Shown piece after piece: positions 1-8,703 of a stretch of 64,000 nucleotides of DNA. Made by a program: the position numbers and the translations under genes. Positions within the stretch are counted from its first letter, which is position 1. The number at the start of each line of letters is the position of its first letter. The notes beneath the pieces were generated by a model. That model did not search any database. It worked only from the letters and a program-made list of their open reading frames with translations, and was not told where the DNA came from. Source of the DNA: an uncultured Bacteroides sp. (GTDB lineage Bacteria > Bacteroidota > Bacteroidia > Bacteroidales > Bacteroidaceae); contig URWA01000016.1 of assembly GCA_900551445.1 (NCBI GenBank), forward strand, positions 5,263-69,262. The letters are read 5' to 3'.

Positions 1-371
1 TCCATAAGCATTTTTCTGTCTACTCTGCAAAGAACGTCTTTTTAATTGAATTATGCAATAGGGAAAATTTGATTATAAAAGCTTATTGTTCAATGAAATA
101 AATATCTTCTTTCATACAATATCATGATTTGCTGTTTTTGTATCTCATACAATATGTATTCGGGGTGATTTTCCTTTTGGATTTTTTTTAAAGTCATGGT
201 AGAATTGAAGTGGCGAATATTCAAGGATTTAAGTCGTGCGGATGAAGTGATGAGTATTGTTCACTTATTGTATTTTACATCTTAGGGATTTTATAGGGCT
301 GCTGTTGGGTAGATAGTGGGGGATAATGGTAATTTTCTTTATATGTTAAAAATCTAAAAGAGAAAAAAATG
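1..371. other. AT-rich region with no gene seen
   Basis: No reading frame with protein-like composition and no RNA gene is visible. The right end carries the promoter of the MBL-fold gene. The rest is AT-rich intergenic sequence, or the tail of a transcription unit that lies outside the window. Confidence 0.5.
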
Positions 372-379
372 TACCTTTG
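372..379 (+). promoter_or_regulatory. -7 box for the MBL-fold hydrolase gene
   Basis: TACCTTTG matches the Bacteroidales -7 consensus TAnnTTTG. An ATG at 369 overlaps this box and would lie upstream of the transcript start (about 386), so the ATG at 405 is the better start codon. No clear -33 TTTG is seen. Confidence 0.6.
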
Positions 380-404
380 CATCGGTTTTTTAGAGGAAAT
401 AATT

Positions 405-1217
405 ATGGAGAATTCAATGAAATTAATCATGTTGGGCACGGGCAATGCTGCCGTAGTGAACTGTTACAATACGTGCTTCGCACTTTGTCGAGGTGAAAAA
501 TTTTTTCTGGTGGATGCGGGAGGAGGCAACGGTATCCTGCAGCAGCTTCAGAAAGCCCATATACCTTTGAACAGGATTCATGAGATTTTTGTGACTCATG
601 CGCATACTGACCATATTCTGGGAGTAATTTGGATGATTCGTGTGGTGGCACAGGCCATTCAAAAAGGAGAATACGAGGGCAAGTTGCGTGTGTATGGGCA
701 TGAAAAGGTGGTGAAGGTGCTCGACTGGATTTGCCGGATGACTTTACCGAAAAAGATTGTTGCCCGTTTGGGAGAGGATATTCTGTTGTGCGAAGTAGAG
801 ACTGGAGGATGTTTTCAAGCCATCGGCTTGGAGATGGAATGTTTTGACATTGCTTCTACTAAGGAAAAACAGTTTGGTTTCCGGACTACGCTGCCCGACG
901 GACAGTCGCTGGTCTGCCTGGGCGATGAGCCCTACAATGAATGCAACCGCCATTATGTGGAAGGAGCCGACTGGCTGCTGTGTGAGGCTTTCTGCCTGTA
1001 TGAAGACCGGGAGCGTTTCAAACCCTACGAAAAGCATCACAGCACGGCGCTCGATGCCGGACGGCTGGCTGCCCAGCTTGGCGTAAAGAACTTGTTGTTG
1101 TATCACACGGAGGACAAGACACTGTCAACCCGGAAGGTCCGTTATACAGCAGAAGCTGCTTCCCAGTTCGGCGGAACAGTATATGTGCCGGATGATTTGG
1201 AGGAGATTCAGCTATAA
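405..1217 (+). CDS. MBL-fold metallohydrolase, RNase Z-like
   Basis: A 270-residue cytoplasmic protein of the metallo-beta-lactamase superfamily. The signature HAHTDH (H65, H67, D69, H70) is the two-zinc binding motif, preceded by the usual beta-strand 'IHEIFVT'. Further ligands are plausible in 'CLGDEP' and in the late 'LLLYHTED' His. The overall order resembles RNase Z/arylsulfatase-type members, but the length and sequence do not prove tRNA 3' processing. No signal peptide. The start is placed at 405 because the upstream in-frame ATG at 369 coincides with the -7 promoter box; a third ATG at 417 is also possible. It is monocistronic and ends in a terminator shared with the convergent nuclease locus. 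The substrate is unknown. Confidence 0.85.
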   Translation: MENSMKLIMLGTGNAAVVNCYNTCFALCRGEKFFLVDAGGGNGILQQLQKAHIPLNRIHEIFVTHAHTDHILGVIWMIRVVAQAIQKGEYEGKLRVYGHEKVVKVLDWICRMTLPKKIVARLGEDILLCEVETGGCFQAIGLEMECFDIASTKEKQFGFRTTLPDGQSLVCLGDEPYNECNRHYVEGADWLLCEAFCLYEDRERFKPYEKHHSTALDAGRLAAQLGVKNLLLYHTEDKTLSTRKVRYTAEAASQFGGTVYVPDDLEEIQL

Positions 1218-1320
1218 GGTAAAGGATAAGTTTTCACTTGCTGCAGTTTCGTAACCGCAAGTAAGGGGGATGATGTCCGTCATACTTTGAGAAAACTCTA
1301 AAAGATTTCTGTATAAAAGA

Positions 1321-1356
1321 AGAAAGCCGTTCCGAGGTGTGTCGGGACGGCTTTTC
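1321..1356. terminator. Bidirectional terminator between convergent genes
   Basis: A 13-bp stem, AAAGCCGTTCCGA against TCGGGACGGCTTT (one G-T pair), with a 6-nt loop and T-rich flanks. It lies between the MBL gene and the end of the nuclease locus and could stop transcription from both sides. Confidence 0.8.
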
Positions 1357-1376
1357 TGGTGAAAAATATAGACCTT

Positions 1377-2417
1377 CTATTTCATTATCTTGACAAAGTA
1401 AGTCAGGGTAGGCAAGTGGTCGCTGAAACCATTCTGGAAAGTGGTTCCCGAGAAGGTTCGAAGTGGATAGCCTTTGTATTTTCCTTCTTTCTGAAGCAGG
1501 AAAGGACGGTTGAACACTTCACTTTTCCAGAACTTCAAGGTGCTGCGGTCTTTGCCGATAAGATTGCCCGATATAATCTGCTGGTCGAACAAGTTCCACT
1601 GGTTCTGATAGCAGAGCGAGCCGATACCTTGGTCATATAGTTTCCAGGTGGCATTGTAATAGCCATCGGGTTTAACGTCTTTGATGTTCTTTTTGGCTCC
1701 TAATACTTCGCTGCAACTCTTGTTGAAAGGGTCATCGTTCAAGTCGCCTACAATCAGTACCTTGGCTTCCGGGTTTTGGGCATGGATGGAATCGCCGATA
1801 TGCTTCACGATGCTGGCTGCAAATTCTCTTAGCGGAGAAGAGGCTGAGCCCCCATAGCGTGAAGGCCAGTGGTTGACTATCAAGTGAAAAGGTTCTCCCG
1901 CCAAAATGCCACTTACCAACAGGATGTCGCGTGTCTTGTAGTGCGGCATATCCGGCTTGTTGAAAGGGTAAGTTTTCGCCTCAATCAGTTTGAACAGTTT
2001 CGGATTGTACAAGGCTGCCACGTCGATGCCTCTGTGGTCGGGTGACTCAAAATGTACGATTTCATACCCCATTCCCTTGATAGGAGCTGTTTGGGTAAGG
2101 TCTTCCAGCACTTTCCGGTTTTCCACTTCTGCGATTCCAATGACGGCAGGACCTGCCGGGCAATAGTCTCTTCCTAACTGTGAAATTACTTTGGCAATAT
2201 TCTGTAGTTTCTGCTCATACTTGGTCTGGGTCCATTCGTACTTTCCCGTAGGGGTGAAGTCGTCATCCCCTGAGTTATTAGGATCGTCTACCGTATCCCA
2301 GAGGTTTTCCAGGTTATAGAAGGCAGCTGCATATACCCCCAGTCTGTCTTGTGCTGACAGACGGAAGGCATATACACAAGTAATGAACAAGGTAAAAATA
2401 AGTAATCGTTTATTCAT
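1377..2417 (-). CDS. Secreted endonuclease/exonuclease/phosphatase family protein
   Basis: A 346-residue exported member of the EEP (DNase I-like) fold. An N-terminal signal peptide ends near 'RLSAQ' (residue 23). The EEP motifs appear in order: 'FYNLENLWD' (about 33-41), 'IAEVEN' with the metal-binding Glu at 97, 'DHRGIDVA' (127-134), 'NHWPSR' with catalytic His 183, 'GDLNDDP' (224-230) and the final 'SDHLP' with catalytic His (332-336). All catalytic positions look intact. The family hydrolyses phosphodiester or phosphomonoester bonds in nucleic acids, nucleotides or inositol phosphates. It is the last gene of a run with a DUF5689 lipoprotein (18-bp gap) and a TonB-dependent receptor, which favours a periplasmic or surface nuclease/phosphatase role in nutrient acquisition. 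The exact substrate is not determinable. Confidence 0.88.
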   Translation of the reverse strand: MNKRLLIFTLFITCVYAFRLSAQDRLGVYAAAFYNLENLWDTVDDPNNSGDDDFTPTGKYEWTQTKYEQKLQNIAKVISQLGRDYCPAGPAVIGIAEVENRKVLEDLTQTAPIKGMGYEIVHFESPDHRGIDVAALYNPKLFKLIEAKTYPFNKPDMPHYKTRDILLVSGILAGEPFHLIVNHWPSRYGGSASSPLREFAASIVKHIGDSIHAQNPEAKVLIVGDLNDDPFNKSCSEVLGAKKNIKDVKPDGYYNATWKLYDQGIGSLCYQNQWNLFDQQIISGNLIGKDRSTLKFWKSEVFNRPFLLQKEGKYKGYPLRTFSGTTFQNGFSDHLPTLTYFVKIMK

Positions 2418-2435
2418 AACTTCAGTCGTTTTGCA

Positions 2436-3827
2436 TTAATTGTTGGGGGTGGGTTCGATGCTGGTTCCTTCGTTTCCTCCAGTAGTGGAACCATTCCCAG
2501 GAACGTAAAGTTTCACACTGTACAGGCGCAACCCATAGCTGTTGTCTGTTGTGCTATAGAATTCCAGTGTCGTGTTATCTGATACGCTTACGTTTTCAAT
2601 AGTCATTTTGAAAGGAGTGTTTCCTTGTTTTGCATCACCTGTAACTTCTTTGCTGGGGATACTTAACTCTTGTCCGTTGCATTTTACTTTCAGTGTGTTC
2701 AAATCCTGCTTTTCGCCTGCATTGTATACGTTGGCACCCACCTGATATTCTAGTGTGGCAGTAGTATTGCCTTGTGCATTGATGCCTTTAATGGCGATAG
2801 ACACTTCTTTAGTTCCGGGGAACCAAACGTTAGTAAGGTTACTAACAATACGGACAGAGGCTTTTTCTTCAGATGTATTTTCAAACATACTGGCAGGGTT
2901 GTCAAAACCAGTGTAATCACTGAAGTAAGGCCAGTAGTTTCCACTCTTTTCAGGAGTCCCAAAAGATTCTTGGAACAAGGTTGTTTCACCGCTGGGTGTT
3001 TCTGTACCTTCATTTCCACTTCCTTCACTGCTTCCGGTAAAGTCACTTACATCACTGGCGGTGCGCAGAGTAAGCTGCCAGGTACCTCTGAATCGTCCTA
3101 GAATACCTGTTACGTTGCCTTTTCCTGCCGGGAGTTTGTCGCCTGCAAAGCTGGCATAGTTGCTGGTACGAATCATGATTGTATTTCCATGGCTGTCGGT
3201 GATGTTTTCTTCCCCATAGCCACTTTCAGGAGCGAAGATACCTTTTCCACCGTTCTGGAAAGTTACCCCGGTAAATTGCACCAGTTTAAATTTATAGTTG
3301 TCGGGAGCCGCATTTATGGTACTGATGTCCTCAATGACGAGAGGTTTCGCATTTTCCGGGTTTGCCCATCCGTCTTTGCTGACATGCTTTTCGAAATCCT
3401 CCCATGGGGTACGGTACAGATAGCCTTGCGGGTGTCCTAACTGCTGTTCGTCGCCATATACGGAGATACTCAATCCGTTCAAGTCTACATATACTGTCTG
3501 ACCTACCGGATAATAGTTGTACACACTGCTTTGGTCTACTTCCATTTCAATGGCACCCGTTTCATCCTGCAAGTAGATTTTCTTGAAGATGTTTCCAGAT
3601 TCATCGTTGCCTGTAATGACGGCTTTCAGTACCTGGTCTTGGGTGATGATGATGGGCGCGTCTTCGGTAGCTGCTGCATTCTGTGTGCGCAGTTCTGAAA
3701 TCGTGATATTGGCTGCCGGACCTGTGTAGGAAGGTTCTGTCAGGAGAGGAGCATCATAGTCTCGTTCACACGCAAAGAGAGCGAGTGAGGCAATGAGTGG
3801 CAGACTGATATTTCTTAAAAGTTTCAT
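2436..3827 (-). CDS. DUF5689 (OB-fold-like) surface lipoprotein
   Basis: A 463-residue lipoprotein: the N-terminus ends in the lipobox LALFAC, with Cys 20 as the lipidation site. Residues about 40-240 resemble the DUF5689 domain ('ITISELR...IYLQDETGAIEM...YPVGQTVYVDLNGLSI'), an OB-fold-like module recalled from Bacteroidetes extracellular proteins. Residues about 285-445 form a beta-rich domain that closely resembles the C-terminus of the lipoprotein at 6681-8669 (shared 'NVWFP', 'DLN-LKV', 'IPSK', 'GLRLY'). The tail is low-complexity Gly/Thr/Asn. The gene sits 28 bp after the TonB-dependent receptor and 18 bp before the EEP nuclease, the place where a SusD-like partner would normally be, though it is not a SusD homologue. 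Likely role: surface ligand capture for the receptor (inference). Confidence 0.75.
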   Translation of the reverse strand: MKLLRNISLPLIASLALFACERDYDAPLLTEPSYTGPAANITISELRTQNAAATEDAPIIITQDQVLKAVITGNDESGNIFKKIYLQDETGAIEMEVDQSSVYNYYPVGQTVYVDLNGLSISVYGDEQQLGHPQGYLYRTPWEDFEKHVSKDGWANPENAKPLVIEDISTINAAPDNYKFKLVQFTGVTFQNGGKGIFAPESGYGEENITDSHGNTIMIRTSNYASFAGDKLPAGKGNVTGILGRFRGTWQLTLRTASDVSDFTGSSEGSGNEGTETPSGETTLFQESFGTPEKSGNYWPYFSDYTGFDNPASMFENTSEEKASVRIVSNLTNVWFPGTKEVSIAIKGINAQGNTTATLEYQVGANVYNAGEKQDLNTLKVKCNGQELSIPSKEVTGDAKQGNTPFKMTIENVSVSDNTTLEFYSTTDNSYGLRLYSVKLYVPGNGSTTGGNEGTSIEPTPNN

Positions 3828-3855
3828 ATATTCTGAGTTTTATGTAGGTTAATGA

Positions 3856-6573
3856 TTAAAAACGATAGCTGACATTCAAGAAGCAGTTGATTCCCTGCAT
3901 GTAATAATATTTTCCTCCGAAGCGTTCCGGATGTTCAAGGTCGAACCGGCCTTGTTCGTAACCTCCGGTGCAGATATCTTTCTTATTCAGCACGTTGTTC
4001 AGAGAAAGATTGAAATTGATGGACTGTCGTCCGGGCAGATAGAAAATCTTTCCTACCGACAAATCCAGTGTGTAGGCTGCCGGGAAACGTTCCTGTGTGG
4101 TCAGTTGCTTGAACGCATCGTAATACTGGTTGTACGGTGTTACTTGCGTATAGCTTGAAGCCAAGCGGCGTAAAGGAGCGGCTTCAATATAATTCCGTGC
4201 GAATCCGTTCAGATTGGCTCCCAGGAACCAGTAATTGATAAAGTAGCGGATACCGAATGTACCGGCTATTTGCGGTACTCCACCCACATAAACGTCTTTC
4301 ATGTACACTTTCTCTTTCTCCACGATTTTTCCGTTTTCGGAGTTTTTGACTCCATCCGGGTTGTTGCTGTAGTAGTATTCGCCTACAGTTCCCGCCAGGT
4401 CGAAGCTCCAGTGGTCATCCAGTTTGTAGGTGGCTCCCAGTTCAAATCCTCTGTGGATACGGTTCACACCATAGAGTACGTGATTGATGAAGGTACCTTC
4501 AATTCCATCATAATAACTGCTACGTTCCATCTGGTCGTAGAAATTAGTCTGGAAGACCCCGATACGTCCGGCCAGGTGAGGAGTAGAGAAGATGTAGTTG
4601 ATATCGGCCGAAAGGATACGTCCGCTCTTCATGTCATCGATGGTACGGTCGGTGATACGGGGGGATACGTACGCTTCGTTGGGCAGCGGAGCCTCGCTTC
4701 CGTAGCTGATGTTCGCATTGATTATATGGCGTCCGTTGAACTTGTAAGTCACTCCACCCTTCACCATCAGGTCGGTAAACTGGTGACGGGCTCCTCTTCC
4801 GAATGAACTGTCCGGATAACGTCCGTTACGCATCTTACCGTCACGCTGGAAGCTGGTATAGGTCAGCTTCATGCCATAGTAGTAATCCCAGTAACGTGAA
4901 TGGTACTGGTTGACAACCCATGCGTTCAAGGAATAGATGTTCAGGTTATAGTTGTACCCGAAAATACCATCTTCATATACCTTTCTTTGCGGGCGGTTCA
5001 AGTCATTCTGTATTTTGTCCGGGTCGCCGGAAAAATCCTGTTCTGCAAATTTGTCAATATCCAGCACATATTCGGCACCTAACAGGTCGGCTACTGTTTT
5101 AAACTGGCGCGACTGGGTATATCGGGCACCGACTCCGGCTGTGATGTCGAAATGGCGGCTCATGCGGGCATTCAGGGTAGAGTTGAAAGACGTTTCCAAC
5201 AAATCACTGCGGCGTTCTTCCACCATGTAGACAGCAGCTCCATTTCCGTTGCGGATATGGTTGGCATTGGCCAGGTAAAGGTCATTCCAGTTGATTTGCG
5301 TAAAATCCGTCTGATTTGTACGCCATAGTTCCTTGTAGCGTAGCTGAGTGGCCTCATTGTCAAAATACGACGGCAGGTAGCGGTAGTAATCCGGACGCGG
5401 GTCGGGTGCGTTATACCAGTTCAGGGCCGTATTTCCGTAGCGGGCATAATGTGCTCCTACACCCGTGGTCAGCGTCATGTTGTCGTTGATTTTCCAGATG
5501 TGAGAGATGATGGCCGTCGGGTCGAAGGCTGTCACCACTTTTGCATTTCTTTTCTTTCCGTTCTGGTATCCCCAGTTCGGGTTGTAAAGATAGTTACCTG
5601 TCAGCTCATATACTTCGCGGTACGAACTTCCCTGCTGTCCGCGCTGTACGGGTGATACGAAAGCCACCATTGACAGGCTGTGCTTGCCTCCCAACCATTG
5701 TTTTTCAGCCGAGAAGGCAAAAGATACGTTTTTGTAAAAAGTTCCGTCGATGTTACCTTCATTGGAGTAGCGTCCGCCCACGGAAGCGGTGAAGGCCCAT
5801 CCGTTGTCTTTCAATCCGGTGGAGTAGGTAAACATACCACGGAGGTAATAGTTTCGGTTTGTATAACTTAAGGTTAACTTTCCTCCAGGAGTATAAGTAC
5901 TGGCCCGCATATTGATATTCTCAGTTCCTCCCAATTCGCCAAAGGTGAAGGAAGAGGGTGCGGTGAAGTTGGTGACATCTCCGTTGCGTGTCATGTCGTT
6001 CAAGGCTCCTACGGAAGCGTAGTTGAACACGCCTCGGTTCTGGTCGTTGAATTCCACGCCATTGATGTATTTCACTTCCTGCGTGCTGTTGTAACCACGC
6101 GGAGAGAAACGTGCCGGTGAAAGCTGATAGGCAGCCTTGTTCAGGAAAATGTCGTTAGACAGGATGACGGTAGAGCTGACGTCCTGTCCGGAAGTCTCCA
6201 CATCATCGTCCACCATGCCGGCATCGATAATGCCAATCATGGACACGTCTTCGTTTGCGTTCAGTTCAGTTACTCGGATTGGTTTTAGTTCAGTTACGCC
6301 TAGGTCTTTTACTTCAATGGACACACTCTTGGGCGTAATCATTACGGAGTTAAGCTGAATGACGTATTTTCCCGGCTGGATGTTTCGGATGGTGAAGATT
6401 CCGTCCGCGTCGGTTCTGACCTGGCGGTTCAGCTCTGTCACCGTCACAATCACTCCTGGAATAGGGTCATTGCTTACTGCTCCGATCACACTTCCTTTCA
6501 CGCTTACATTGTCTTGTGCAAAGGCAAAGTAAGGAAGGAAGAATGCCATGAAGAACAGTAATTTGTGTTTCAT
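3856..6573 (-). CDS. TonB-dependent outer-membrane receptor
   Basis: A 905-residue outer-membrane receptor. The signal peptide ends at 'FAFAQ' (about residue 19). A carboxypeptidase-regulatory-like (CarboxypepD_reg) domain follows at about 24-100 ('VKGSVIGAVSNDPIPGVIVTV'). The plug lies at about 130-240 with 'LSPARFSPRGYNSTQEVKYINGVEF', and the rest is aromatic-rich beta-barrel ending in the typical aromatic C-terminus 'LNVSYRF'. It differs from SusC in lacking a SusD partner gene; its neighbours are a DUF5689 lipoprotein and two nucleases. It would import a ligand across the outer membrane using the TonB/ExbB/ExbD motor. The nuclease context suggests oligonucleotides or breakdown products, but the ligand is an inference. 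A possible promoter and leader hairpin precede it. Confidence 0.88.
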   Translation of the reverse strand: MKHKLLFFMAFFLPYFAFAQDNVSVKGSVIGAVSNDPIPGVIVTVTELNRQVRTDADGIFTIRNIQPGKYVIQLNSVMITPKSVSIEVKDLGVTELKPIRVTELNANEDVSMIGIIDAGMVDDDVETSGQDVSSTVILSNDIFLNKAAYQLSPARFSPRGYNSTQEVKYINGVEFNDQNRGVFNYASVGALNDMTRNGDVTNFTAPSSFTFGELGGTENINMRASTYTPGGKLTLSYTNRNYYLRGMFTYSTGLKDNGWAFTASVGGRYSNEGNIDGTFYKNVSFAFSAEKQWLGGKHSLSMVAFVSPVQRGQQGSSYREVYELTGNYLYNPNWGYQNGKKRNAKVVTAFDPTAIISHIWKINDNMTLTTGVGAHYARYGNTALNWYNAPDPRPDYYRYLPSYFDNEATQLRYKELWRTNQTDFTQINWNDLYLANANHIRNGNGAAVYMVEERRSDLLETSFNSTLNARMSRHFDITAGVGARYTQSRQFKTVADLLGAEYVLDIDKFAEQDFSGDPDKIQNDLNRPQRKVYEDGIFGYNYNLNIYSLNAWVVNQYHSRYWDYYYGMKLTYTSFQRDGKMRNGRYPDSSFGRGARHQFTDLMVKGGVTYKFNGRHIINANISYGSEAPLPNEAYVSPRITDRTIDDMKSGRILSADINYIFSTPHLAGRIGVFQTNFYDQMERSSYYDGIEGTFINHVLYGVNRIHRGFELGATYKLDDHWSFDLAGTVGEYYYSNNPDGVKNSENGKIVEKEKVYMKDVYVGGVPQIAGTFGIRYFINYWFLGANLNGFARNYIEAAPLRRLASSYTQVTPYNQYYDAFKQLTTQERFPAAYTLDLSVGKIFYLPGRQSINFNLSLNNVLNKKDICTGGYEQGRFDLEHPERFGGKYYYMQGINCFLNVSYRF

Positions 6574-6613
6574 AAAAAATTAATTGTTAGTTTAGTGTTA
6601 TTTATAAGGGTTG

Positions 6614-6659
6614 AAAGAGAACATGAAAAAGTTTTATAGAGCTTTTCCATGTTCTCTTT
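6614..6659 (-). promoter_or_regulatory. Leader hairpin upstream of the TonB-dependent receptor
   Basis: An 18-bp stem (AAAGAGAACATGAAAAAG against CTTTTCCATGTTCTCTTT, one G-T pair) around a 10-nt loop. It lies in the 108-bp gap between the fimbrillin-like gene and the receptor. On the minus strand the descending arm ends 'CTCTTTC' with no long U-run, so it may be a stability or attenuation element as easily as a terminator. Confidence 0.55.
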
Positions 6660-6671
6660 TTTAGAGTGGTT

Positions 6672-6679
6672 CAAAAGTA
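6672..6679 (-). promoter_or_regulatory. Possible internal -7 box for receptor operon
   Basis: On the minus strand TACTTTTG matches TAnnTTTG just after the stop codon of the fimbrillin-like gene. Initiation near 6665 would put the 6614-6659 hairpin at the extreme 5' end of the receptor mRNA. No good -33 element is seen, so the call is tentative. Confidence 0.4.
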
Positions 6680-6680
6680 T

Positions 6681-8669
6681 TTATTGAGGTAATCCTGTAA
6701 GTTTGATGTTATAGAGTCTTAATCCCATGTTATTTTCACTAGCTGAAGATGTAAACTCTAATGTGGAACTTTCACTTCCTGTTGCATCGAATTCTACTTC
6801 AATTGTATTAAATACATTTGCCTCATTATTGTCTTTTGATACAACCTTACTTGGTATTGTAATACTTTGAGCGTTAAAAGTTACTTTCAATACATTCAAG
6901 TCAATACTTGAACCGGAGTTGAATACATTGGCTGCAGCTTCGTATGAAAGTTTGAATTTGCTGTAACCGGTTGTATTGATTCCTGTAATAGTTAATTTGC
7001 TATCTTTTCCTGATGGGAACCATACATTATTTACCTTTGTCGTTTCACTAGGATTGCTTGCTGTTTTATGTGCAATGCTGCGTATATCAGCGTTTCCGCT
7101 TTCATCACTAAAAGTTAAATTAGAATTGTCCCATCCTGTGAATGAGGCGATTTTAGCTTTATTGGCTTCTGTACCTCCATTAGCAAATGTTTCTGTAAAA
7201 AAGACTTTTTCTTCACCCGGTTCTGGATCAGGTTCTGGTTCTGGGTCCGGTGCCACTGTGCCACCACCTTCTCCGTTGGAAACGACTTTCACATTCTTGA
7301 TTTCCCAAGTACCTGCAGCAGATGTTGTACTTATATACTTAAATGCAAATTTAATTGTTTTTCCGGCATAAGCAGACAAATCAATGGTTGCAGTGACAAA
7401 GTTATAGTCATTGTTAGTCCCATATTTATCGATAGAAAGTTGTGTCCATGCTTCTGCATTTGTTTCTGTTACCCAAAGAGTTAGTTCTTCAGACGGAGTT
7501 CCTGCAAATTTATGAGCATGGTCGAATGTTAGAGTGGCAGTAGTTGCTTTGCTTAAGTCTATAGCAGGAGAAACCAGCCATGACTCAGATGCTTTTGCAC
7601 CTCCAAGGAACGCACTAGCTTTCATGAAGTTATCATCATTGTATGTATCATGTTTCCAAACATAAGTACCTCCTTCTGGAAGAGTCTTGTCGTTGATCGT
7701 GAAAGCTCCTTGGCTGGTAGCAAATGATTCATTCAATACTACAGCTTCTTGACCTGGCTGAGTTTCGCCGTCAAAGTTCACATCAATATCCCCACCTGCT
7801 TTTTCTGTCCAATCGGTGATTGTGGCATTACCTACAGTCACTACCGGTTTGCCATTGTTGATAGACAGGTTCGCATTGAAGCTTACGTTCGTTCCTTTTT
7901 CGAAGATGGACGTGTTGTCAATGGTGTAAGTAAATGATTGACCGTTAAGGTTGAATGTCAAATTGATGGCAGTCTGTTCACTGGCTGCGGCGGTCGGCAG
8001 AATGATGGCTGTGGCAGTAGTACCTTCTGCATTCACATTCATGACTACCTCTTTGTTGTTGGTGCCAGCTGTAGCGGTCAGTGTGCCGTCGGCCAAGTTG
8101 AACTCACCTTCCGTGCTGATGCCCTTCATGGTCACACCTAGGCCGCTGAGTGTTTCAACCGTGGCATCTTTTGTCACGTTCAAGGTGATTTTCGTCAACT
8201 GATGAGTAAATGCCAAGCTCACTGTAGTGGCAGAAGTCGCTTCAATACCTTTGGTGCCGTTTGAATAGATCAAATCGATGGCAGCCGGTTTGCTTTGGTC
8301 GGACACATTGACCGCAATCTTGTTTCCACTTACACTGGTGGTGTAAGGATAGTATGCGATAAAGTCCACACTTCCGCTTTCAGGAAGATAGATGCCATTG
8401 CCCGAAGCCGCCGTCAGTGTACCGTTGGTTTGTGCAATGTACTTTTTGTTTTGTGCGGTTGCAGCCTCAATTCCGCTTCCAGAGTTCATCATGTAGATAC
8501 CCACTTCGTCGTTTGCGTTCCAAGTGTTGCCTGAAACTCTTGACTGGATGGCTGAGGTAAATACGATGCCTTCACTTCCGTACCATTCGCTGTTGTCGTC
8601 GTTGTTCTTACAGCTCATTAGAGCTAGGGTTGACAATGCCCCCACGTAAAATAAATTCGAGATTTTCAT
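6681..8669 (-). CDS. Fimbrillin-like multidomain surface lipoprotein
   Basis: A 662-residue lipoprotein with lipobox LALMSC (Cys 20). Residues about 30-285 form a fimbrillin-family domain ('IVFTSAIQSRVSG', 'DEVGIYMMNSG', 'VDFIAYYPY', 'AFTHQLTKITLNV'). A middle module at about 310-470 ('VVLNESFATSQGAF...SWLVSPAIDLS...LTFDHAHKF') looks like a choice-of-anchor/MAM-like beta-sandwich. A Pro/Glu/Asp linker ('PDPEPEPDPEPGEE') leads to a C-terminal domain (about 500-660) resembling that of the DUF5689 lipoprotein at 2436-3827. It lies 34 bp after the fimbrillin-nuclease fusion and 107 bp before the TonB receptor. It is probably a surface binding or scaffolding protein; no enzyme motif is seen. Confidence 0.72.
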   Translation of the reverse strand: MKISNLFYVGALSTLALMSCKNNDDNSEWYGSEGIVFTSAIQSRVSGNTWNANDEVGIYMMNSGSGIEAATAQNKKYIAQTNGTLTAASGNGIYLPESGSVDFIAYYPYTTSVSGNKIAVNVSDQSKPAAIDLIYSNGTKGIEATSATTVSLAFTHQLTKITLNVTKDATVETLSGLGVTMKGISTEGEFNLADGTLTATAGTNNKEVVMNVNAEGTTATAIILPTAAASEQTAINLTFNLNGQSFTYTIDNTSIFEKGTNVSFNANLSINNGKPVVTVGNATITDWTEKAGGDIDVNFDGETQPGQEAVVLNESFATSQGAFTINDKTLPEGGTYVWKHDTYNDDNFMKASAFLGGAKASESWLVSPAIDLSKATTATLTFDHAHKFAGTPSEELTLWVTETNAEAWTQLSIDKYGTNNDYNFVTATIDLSAYAGKTIKFAFKYISTTSAAGTWEIKNVKVVSNGEGGGTVAPDPEPEPDPEPGEEKVFFTETFANGGTEANKAKIASFTGWDNSNLTFSDESGNADIRSIAHKTASNPSETTKVNNVWFPSGKDSKLTITGINTTGYSKFKLSYEAAANVFNSGSSIDLNVLKVTFNAQSITIPSKVVSKDNNEANVFNTIEVEFDATGSESSTLEFTSSASENNMGLRLYNIKLTGLPQ

Positions 8670-8703
8670 ACTACTTTATTTTTGAGGATGTGTTCACATT
8701 TTA

